Origin: Amorphophallus konjac
Lineage: Eukaryota; Streptophyta; Magnoliopsida; Alismatales; Araceae
NCBI GenBank assembly: GCA_022559845.1
Contig: CM040118.1
Coordinates: forward strand, 158,182,331-158,246,330
Length of the DNA: 64,000 bases
Reading direction: 5' to 3'
Made by a program: the position numbers and the translations under genes. Below the pieces are notes generated by a model. That model was not told where the DNA came from. It did no database searches and saw nothing but the letters and a program-made list of their open reading frames with translations. Position 1 is the stretch's first letter. The number at the start of each line of letters is the position of its first letter. Positions 57,502-64,000 of this stretch are shown here, piece by piece.

Positions 57502-57543
57502 GTATGTTATTCTTACTTAGCAACATATATGCATGTCTATTTT

Positions 57544-59773
57544 TGTAATACCTCTGGATTTTGGATTCCATGTTTTGTATGCTTCGGATGTATTTTAATG
57601 GGTAAATTAAAACTTTATTTCGGATCTAGTTCGGATCTTGAGGGAATTATCAAGTTTTCACAGATTTTCCAAAAGGTTTAATTGGATATGATTTGAGGAA
57701 AGGCATGTTGTACATTTTTGCTTTTTTGGGGTTAAGGGGAAATCCCAAAAAGAATCCCCATTTTCCCATTATACACAGGGCCGCTCCTCTCTCTCCTCAC
57801 TTCTTCCCCTCTTCACTCCGATCGCAAGACATCTTCCTCTCCTCTCCGGCTGCAGCCGGCGAGTGCGGGATAGATTCGTTTGACGACGGCGACAGCTAGG
57901 TGAAGCGTGGGCGAAGGAGGTGGAGGCTCGTGTGTGTTTGCGTGCATGGCCGTGAATGTGTGCGCGGGTGCGAGTTCGGGCGATCCAGCGAGGGTCGAGC
58001 TCCCTTCAGGTTTGAGGCGTCCATCACGTAGGGGGGTGGATCCTGAACTGACCCCATGTGTTTTCCCTTCCGATCTGAGGAGATTTAGGTGAGTCAGAGG
58101 GGTTATTGCATTTTCGGGGATTTTCATGTTAAAGGGCTGTGAGAGTGGATTTCTAGCTTGAATCGGGTTTAATCGATGGTATTGTAGTCATAGAAGGCTT
58201 TCCCATGTTTTGTAGGCTTCTCCGAGCCCAGTGGGCCTGTAAATGGGTGTGGTAATGATCCTCCAGAAGTCAGTTCCCGGAGGGGACCTGTAGCAGAGAG
58301 ACGGCCATCAAAGTGGCCATCTCCACCCAATTGGCAGCCAAGGTACATGTTGCCTAGGTGTCACACCCTCAGGGCGGCCAAAGGGCTGGCCGCCCAGGCC
58401 TCTGGGTGGCCAGACCGATGGTCGTCCACCCCCAATTCCTGGGTGGCCATAGGGTGGGCCGCCCAAACCTAGCCCATCTGTGAGGTGGACGGCCAAGGGG
58501 TTGGCTGCCTAGGCTCCTAGGTGGCCAGCAGTGTGGCCACCCAAGCCCTGTCATGGGCGGCTACTACGGTGGCTGCCCAGGTCCATGGGCGGCCAGGATG
58601 TTTGCCTTCCAAGGCCTTCAGGCCTGTTTCACCCGGGTTTTGCTATTCCACGTGTCTATAGGTTCCGATCTTCGCCATACTCATCAGTAGTTTATAGTTT
58701 AGATGTCTAGCTAGTGGTCCTTGATTCTCATGCTAGCGAGCTGCCTCGTGGTGGATTAGTACGAACTGGTGGTACTCTGATGACTTCCGTGGTTACGACG
58801 AGTTCTCACTCTTGGTGACTCTACCCTCTAGACATAGTTGACTCGGGCACGTCGTTGCTTACCCACCCGGGAGTGGTGGAGGCTTGTCCCGAGTAGACGG
58901 TTTCTAGGCTGGTTACCATAGGGCCCCTTGCCTATGTAGCCTGAGTCTGATTGGGGGGGAAACCGGCTAGAGGACCTGACCAAGAGTAGATGGTCTGTGT
59001 GTGTACACGTGGTCAGGGGCAGTGGAGCGTGCTGACGAGCACAACCCCGACTAGTCCTTGTTCTGTGGTACTATGTTGGTGTCTCAGTTTCTAGCTGGGG
59101 CGTGTAGGGAGACACTTGAGGCTATGGTAAAAGTCATTAGAAGACACTTCCGGCCTCGTCGCTAGTGGGGTAGTACTCCTGTCACTTGAGAGGTACCAGT
59201 TTCTCTTCGTGTGCTTTACTATACTGGCGGCTCAGTCTGTTTCGTTCCGCGTGACCGAGGTTTGTTTTGTGGCAGGTGTGGTAGTCTTGTGTAGAGTTCT
59301 TTTACTCATTGTTACTTGCCTCCCTTGCTATTTATTTATCACACTGTTGTTCCGTTGAGTGAGGTGGGGATCTGCGGGACCCCTACTGTGCCGATGAGAC
59401 GAGGCTCACCCCTTTATTTTCAGGTGAGGCGAGGCTTGCGCGTAGTACTTCGAAGGTAGTTCGTGGTGCTAGTAGTCAGGGTTAGACACCAGTTCCCCAG
59501 ACACGGGGTAGGCCTCGTGGACTTGTACTTTTCTTTTCAGTAGACTGTACTTGTGTCGGACTTGTAGTTCTGGACTATATAACTCTATTAAATCATGTAA
59601 TAATTAAGTTCTTGTATTAATTAAATTGTGCATTGCATGTTCCTGCGTTTATTTTAGCTTCTTGTACACTCCCACACCAACCCTTAACCCTTCTGGGCCT
59701 CACGGCCCGTGGGTGGCAGGCCAGGGTTCGAAGTATCGGGTCTTTTCCGGTACTCAGATTCTGGGTCGTTACA
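57544..59773 (+). repeat. Gypsy 5' LTR, plus orientation (2230 bp)
   Basis: Starts TGTAATACCTC and ends GGTCGTTACA before a PBS. Same family as the minus LTR at 49181-52083 by several shared blocks in the U5-side half. It carries its own palindrome cluster (58305-58620). The frames at 57693-58127 on both strands in a GC-rich stretch have no recognised domain. Confidence 0.83.
58305..58620. repeat. Cluster of GGGCGGCC / GGCCGCCC inverted motifs
   Basis: Repeated GGGYGGCC and GGCCGCCC in both orientations, for example 58373-58380 and 58389-58396, perfect 8-bp arms with an 8-base loop. About a dozen related half-sites lie in ~310 bp. Confidence 0.8.
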
Positions 59774-59775
59774 GT

Positions 59776-59787
59776 TGGTATCGGAGC
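59776..59787 (+). other. Primer-binding site, one mismatch to initiator tRNA-Met
   Basis: TGGTATCGGAGC two bases after the LTR; the usual A at position 8 is G. Confidence 0.85.
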
Positions 59788-59923
59788 GTGGTTGTGGAGG
59801 TGTAAGGAAACCAAAATAATGGCAGAGGTCCAAAAAGTCCATAGTGTTCAGTATAGTCGACAATTGGCTTAAGGCACCATACGTTTTACTAATTTCGTCA
59901 TTTTGTTCTTGTGCTAGAAGAGC

Positions 59924-60007
59924 ATGGCGCCAAGGAGGAGGGCTCGCTCCCAGTCAGCACAGTTGTTGGGGGAGCAGGAAGAGCAGACCAGAGAGTCGCC
60001 CGCATAA
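59924..60007 (+). pseudogene. Gypsy gag N-terminal stub
   Basis: ATG with MAPRRRARSQSAQLLGEQEE, a basic start typical of gypsy gags (Tekay-like starts have Pro-Pro/Arg-Arg runs), closed by TAA after 27 codons. The internal region is cut at 60118 by the Sirevirus-like LTR, so most of gag is missing from the window. Confidence 0.45.
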
Positions 60008-60431
60008 GAAGTGGCAGCTGTAGGTGGAGGTTGAGGGCGTGAGGCATTTTTCGAGGGCATGTACCAGTTTTACCTCCCACGGCATGGTGGAGAAACTGGA
60101 GAGGGCTCATCTTCTCAATGTTGTGTCTCTGTGATTTTGATGATGTTAATATTATGTCTTACTATATATATTCTTGATCATATAAATTGATGCATTCATT
60201 GGTGATCTGATCATTTATAAGAGTATGAGATATGTCAGAACATGTTCTAAAGATGATTCAAAAAGACATGAAAAGAAACTCAATGGTCAACGCCAATAGA
60301 CAGCAAGTCAACATCACTGGTCAAATGTGAGTCAACCTCTGACAGGTAAAGTCAACGCACATACAAGTCTGACACACATCCAGGTCAGTACAGATATCTC
60401 ATATTTCTATTTAGTGCAATGTCGATGCTAG

Positions 60432-61590
60432 TTCCAGTCTTGGCTGACTAAGGTCGATGCTAGCTGCACTTCATGCATATAGGGTCGGTGCATATGAGCA
60501 CTCGGTGCATGTTTAAGGTCCGTGCAAGTCTTTTCATACAGCACATGTAGGTCGGTGCAAGTTTTTACATTCACAAATGGTCAGTGCACACTCACAAGGT
60601 CTGTGCACTTTGTGTCTTAAGTCATAAAACGTAGGTATAGGAGTCAGTGCTAATTCCACAAGGTCGGTGTAGACTTCGTTCTGCGCACATATAACGTCGG
60701 TGCAAGTGTTGTAGCTACACACATGCTAGTCGGTGCACATTTGTGCTTGAGCATATATAGGTCAGTGCAATGTGCTCCTTGGTCCAAGTAATGTCAGTGC
60801 ACTTTCTATGTGTTTGCATTTAACATCGGTGCATACGTAGAGCATTTGGGTCTGCAAGTTGGTGCATAGCTTGAACATAAAGTCGGTGCATTCTCTCTTC
60901 TATAGAACATCAAGTCGGTGCACATCTGCAATAAGCAGAAACAAGGTCGGTGCACGGTTGTGTCTCATGCAATAGAGGTCAGTGCATCTATGGTCACACG
61001 CATGCATTAGTCATAGCATATTCTTCATCAAGTCGGTGCATGTTTAGGCTTCATGCAATAATCATTCATGAAGTCGGTGCAGGTTTGTCTAAGGCATATA
61101 CTGACGTCGGTGCATGTTAGTTTTGCTAGCATATATAGTCGGTGCATGCTTTGCATCGCATTGCATGTAAGGTCCGTGCAACATACTGTAGCACACTCAA
61201 TCTTCCATATTAGGGTCGATGCATGTTTCATCTCATGCATGTATAGTCAGTGTATCGATTGGCATTTGGATAACAAGGTTGGTGCACCTTGATTCCTTCA
61301 GCAAGCAAGGTCGGTGCATCTTTGGTTTCACAGCGAAGAGAGGTCGGTGCACATTAGGTCTGTGCACATTTGGTTCAGGGTCGGTGCATATATGGTTTCA
61401 AGGTCTGTGCATATCTTGCACCGACTTGAAACGTAGGTATATGTTTCAGCCTTAAGCATGCAATGAATGAGTCTGTGCAGGCTTTGCATTAAGTATACTT
61501 AGTCTATGCATACCCTTGTCTGTGCATATACCACATTAGGTCTGTGCTTACCCTCTCATACGTGCATCAAGTCTGTGCATAATTCATATA
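60432..61590 (+). repeat. Array of about 40 GTCGGTGCA-type motifs
   Basis: Consensus (A/G)GTC(G/A/T)GTGCA every ~25-40 bp, same orientation apart from one inverted copy near 61420. About 16 copies contain GTCGGT or its complement ACCGAC. The motif aligns base by base with AGTCTGTACA of the other Sirevirus LTR (shared GTC-GT-CA). Confidence 0.88.
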
Positions 61591-61678
61591 TGAACTAAGT
61601 CTATGACATTACTTATCCACTCATGCTTACAAGCTATTTGACGAAATGCCTCTCTTATGACTGACAGGTTAAAGACAG

Positions 61679-61768
61679 CACGTGAGGTCGAGCTAAGACC
61701 TGGCACGTGTTCCAAGAAATGGTGGAATGATTAGCACGTGACCCTAGGGAAGCATCTTCTGCCACGTG
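61679..61768 (+). promoter_or_regulatory. Four CACGTG sites in second Sirevirus-like LTR
   Basis: 61679-61684, 61704-61709, 61735-61740 and 61763-61768; the last reads GCCACGTGGA, an ABRE-type context. Position relative to array and TATA matches the complete Sirevirus. Confidence 0.72.
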
Positions 61769-61843
61769 GATTCTCTGAAAAAGGGGGCACGAGCCCAACA
61801 CACGCCTGAGGCGTAAGTCCGTGGGACTCTAGGTCTGAAGCCC

Positions 61844-61851
61844 TATAAGAA
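61844..61851 (+). promoter_or_regulatory. TATA-like box of second Sirevirus-like LTR
   Basis: CCCTATAAGAAG, 76 bases after the last CACGTG and 30 bases before the interruption. Confidence 0.55.
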
Positions 61852-63024
61852 GACATCATCTGTGATCAAAGGACCCAGATTGTCACGCCCTGAGCCTTTA
61901 TTACAGCGGAAGACTCGCTCGGGGAGCGCGAACAGCCGGCATGGTAAGCCTCTTGCAAGCAAGAATCAATCAGAGCGCGAGATAATCACACCAGTAAATG
62001 CAATCGCACAGGATTTAATCAAACTTCAACTTTATTTCATGATGCTCAAGATTCAAGATACAATCACAAATTTGATTTCCATTCTACTAGACTCAAGAAA
62101 TAGGAAAAATTGCATTGACTCAATCTAAACAATATCAACTTCCTAAGTCTTCACTCGTAGCTTTACAGGACTTTCACTCACTTCCGGACCCGCTACTAGT
62201 ATAGCCCGAATCCGAATCCGAACTACTTCCATCTCTTGAAAAACATTGGAAATAGGTAATGAGCACACTTGCCCAGTAGGTATCTTCGCATCAACATGAA
62301 GGCACTATTAAAGTAATTAACAATTTAGCTCTAAAGAGTAAGGTAAAATCATGCGAATGCAAATCAATCACGCAATCAAACCAACGTAACAAGATAAGAT
62401 AGAATGATCAAGAATGAGCTAGCAAGAATGTAACATGAACATGATATTTGGCCTTTTCACGAGCAAGAATGTAACGAGCAAGCCACATATTCATCACACT
62501 AGTCTCTTTTGAGTACATAGTTCATGAATTTCTATGGAATATCAAGTAAGAAAGTCATGTACAAGAATGTCATGTCGTGTCGTATCATGGATCTTCACTT
62601 ATTTATAGAAATAGTACTCCCATGGTTTATAAAATAGTATGTTTCCGGCAATCAGCCGAGGGGACTAGCATAGAGCCCTTGAACACAATCAGTGCTCGAT
62701 CGCATCTTCAGGTATAAATTAAGCTACTTCCACGCATGTAACAGTACATTATGGCCAAGAATATAGCAATTCAAAATAATGAAATTCAATGAATGAATGC
62801 TTCAATTTGCATATATGAGATCGAGAATGATTTAGACTATGCTATGCTTATGGAAATAAATCAGCAGCATAACAGTATATTCTTTATTTTTCATTCATCA
62901 TATTAAGTTCCTTGATCAATATGATAAGTCCTAGACTATTATTAGTCCATCTAGAACCTTAGAAAATCAACCCTTTGGTCAAACCTAGGGTTAACATATA
63001 CAAGCTGTGTGATGATCATTCACT

Positions 63025-63895
63025 GGGCCGTTACATCGTGTGACGCACCAGTAATCGGCCGTTACAGTGATCCGAGTCTAGAACAATAAAATAGACTCAG
63101 AGGAATGTGATGGTCATGCATTGGGCCGTTACGTGAGCCTGACGGTCCAATGTAGAGCCGTTACATTACTAGAATCAGAAAACACGAGAGTGTGTTCTAG
63201 CTAATGGGTTTTAATGGTACAACCAACTCGGCGTCCTAGTAAGAATCCCAGGCTCGTAGAGAATTACGGAGGCCTTGAAAACTAGATTTCCTAGTCCATT
63301 GGAAGGAATATCCAATAGAGAGGTCCTCAAGTCCAAGAATATGTTCCTATAGTGCAAAGTGTGAACTAATGACAGCATATCGGAATATGTGCCATGTACT
63401 TATAGAAATGACTCTATTGACAGAGAGGAAATATGTATATATATATATATATATTGATGTGAAATCACGATAAAACTTCATCTATACATCATTCAAAATC
63501 ATGTTTCAAATTACAAAACTATAGAGTTTTGGCTCATGAAATTATCATATCCTTAAAATAACATTAAGATATCAAAATCATGCAATACCTATCATGAATG
63601 ATTAAATAACCTCAAAATCATGTAATCAGGTCAAAACTTGGGTAACTAAGCATAACAATAAGTTATCTTCACTAGTTATTACTCTGCCTTGGGTTGGCAG
63701 CACACAGTGCCTGACGGTTTAGGGAAGGCGCGTCACAGGGATTGTGACAGTTTGTCGAGGGGCCGTTACGGTTATGTAACGCTCCTGACCTGGCGCGTTA
63801 GAGACAACAGAGCAATCAAATAGACAACAGAGACTGTGACGGTGCACTGCAAGCCCGTTACGTGAGTGTGACGGTCTTATAGGGATGCGTTACAA
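63025..63895. repeat. GCCGTTAC / GTGACGG motif clusters
   Basis: About eight GTTAC sites, mostly GGCCGTTAC or CCCGTTACGT, interleaved with TGACGG, in two clusters (63025-63180, 63710-63895) separated by ~0.5 kb of AT-rich sequence. GTTACGTGAC and similar arrangements make partial palindromes. Confidence 0.65.
63436..63454. repeat. (TA)n microsatellite
   Basis: About nine TA units. Confidence 0.9.
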
Positions 63896-64000
63896 TTTCT
63901 GCTGACAGAAAATAAAATATAGAAACCAAGAGATCAACTCACATCATGTCTTTAATCAAAACATCATGAGTTCTAGACATGATACGAAGAAAAGGGCTAT

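Larger units (their letters stand above)
52084..57543 (+). mobile_element. PIF/Harbinger DNA transposon, decayed, ends not found
   Basis: It holds the two proteins expected of a Harbinger element: a Myb/SANT-like DNA-binding protein (53859-54883) and a DDE transposase (55086-56436), both plus strand with short introns. The outer limits given are the flanking LTRs; I could not identify terminal inverted repeats or a 3-bp TWA target duplication, so the ends may be lost or lie inside. The surrounding AT-rich sequence 52330-53580 and 56440-57250 shows nothing else recognisable. Confidence 0.7.
60119..61880 (+). repeat. Second Sirevirus-like LTR, 5' part
   Basis: Starts TGTTGTGTCTCTGTGATTTT, close to the start of the Sirevirus LTR at 30008 (both share TTTTGATGATGT). 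The order is the same: leader, short-motif array (60432-61590), CACGTG cluster (61679-61768), ACACGCC, TATA-like box (61844). It is interrupted at 61881 by another LTR-like start. Open frames in the array are by-products of the repeat. Confidence 0.75.
61881..64000 (+). repeat. Start of an LTR-like sequence running off the window
   Basis: TGTCACGCCCTGAGCC is a common plant gypsy LTR start. No coding domain follows in 2.1 kb; the ORF at 61862-62128 is unrecognised. It holds a cluster of GCCGTTAC and GTGACGG motifs (63025-63180 and 63710-63895) and a (TA)n tract. Family, orientation and end are undetermined. Confidence 0.5.

Noticed and set aside
1..64000. Endogenous pararetrovirus or other integrated virus
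   Set aside because: All RT regions have retrotransposon gene order with integrase and LTRs; no movement protein or coat protein motifs were seen.
1..64000. Host protein-coding genes, tRNA or rRNA genes
   Set aside because: Every ORF with a recognisable domain belongs to a transposable element, except the short GRF-like exon; no tRNA cloverleaf or rRNA sequence was recognised by eye.

Overview
This window looks like transposable-element-rich intergenic DNA from a flowering plant. The evidence is plant-type Ty3/gypsy (Tat and chromovirus) and Ty1/copia Sirevirus polyproteins, primer-binding sites (PBS) complementary to plant initiator tRNA-Met, multi-kilobase LTRs, and a PIF/Harbinger DNA transposon with short plant-like introns. 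I found no convincing single-copy host gene, tRNA, rRNA or CRISPR. I cannot place the species or decide between monocot and dicot. All identities and motif counts below were read by eye, not computed.

Layout, left to right. (1) 1-9170, minus strand: the inside of a Tat-lineage Ty3/gypsy element with an upstream extra ORF, gag, protease, RT, RNase H plus a second archaeal-type RNase H, and integrase, broken by nonsense codons and frameshifts. (2) 9171-45804: an array of four ~3.12 kb LTRs of that same element (LTR1 9171-12294, LTR2 12303-15431, LTR3 15440-43218 once insertions are removed, LTR4 43227-45804 truncated). Every junction is the same 8 bp, AATAGAGC. (3) Three insertions split LTR3: a 2.4 kb solo LTR (15589-17994, duplication CCGTC), a complete 9.7 kb chromovirus (18023-27760, duplication CGTTA/CATTA), and a complete 12.5 kb Sirevirus (30008-42506, duplication TCTTC). 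With these and one copy of each duplication removed, LTR3 is 3121 bp, which confirms the boundaries. (4) 45805-52083: an LTR-like block, a non-coding internal region, and a minus-strand gypsy 5' LTR with PBS. (5) 52084-57543: a decayed PIF/Harbinger transposon with a Myb/SANT-like ORF and a three-exon transposase, followed by a GRF-zinc-finger-like exon. (6) 57544-60118: a plus-strand LTR of the same family as the 49-52 kb LTR, its PBS and a gag stub. (7) 60119-61880: the 5' part of a second Sirevirus-like LTR. (8) 61881-64000: the start of another LTR-like sequence running off the window.

The most notable pattern is that most LTR families here carry their own dense cluster of a short, often palindromic motif. 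The complete Sirevirus has about 45-50 copies of AAGTCTRTACA. The second Sirevirus-like LTR has about 40 copies of a related but diverged motif, GTCGGTGCA, whose complement contains the drought/cold-response core ACCGAC. In both, the array is followed by three or four CACGTG boxes and then a TATA box. The two related gypsy LTRs have GTCGAC-rich and GGCGGCC-rich clusters respectively, the Tat LTR has CGGCGCG clusters with a perfect hairpin, and the right-edge LTR has GTTAC/GTGACGG. Family-specific motif arrays near promoters could bind host activators or an element-encoded regulator.

No element in the window looks autonomous. The coding breaks in the Sirevirus, chromovirus and Tat element include many that fit C-to-T change (CAG to TAG, CAA to TAA, CGA to TGA), as expected from methylated-cytosine decay in silenced DNA.
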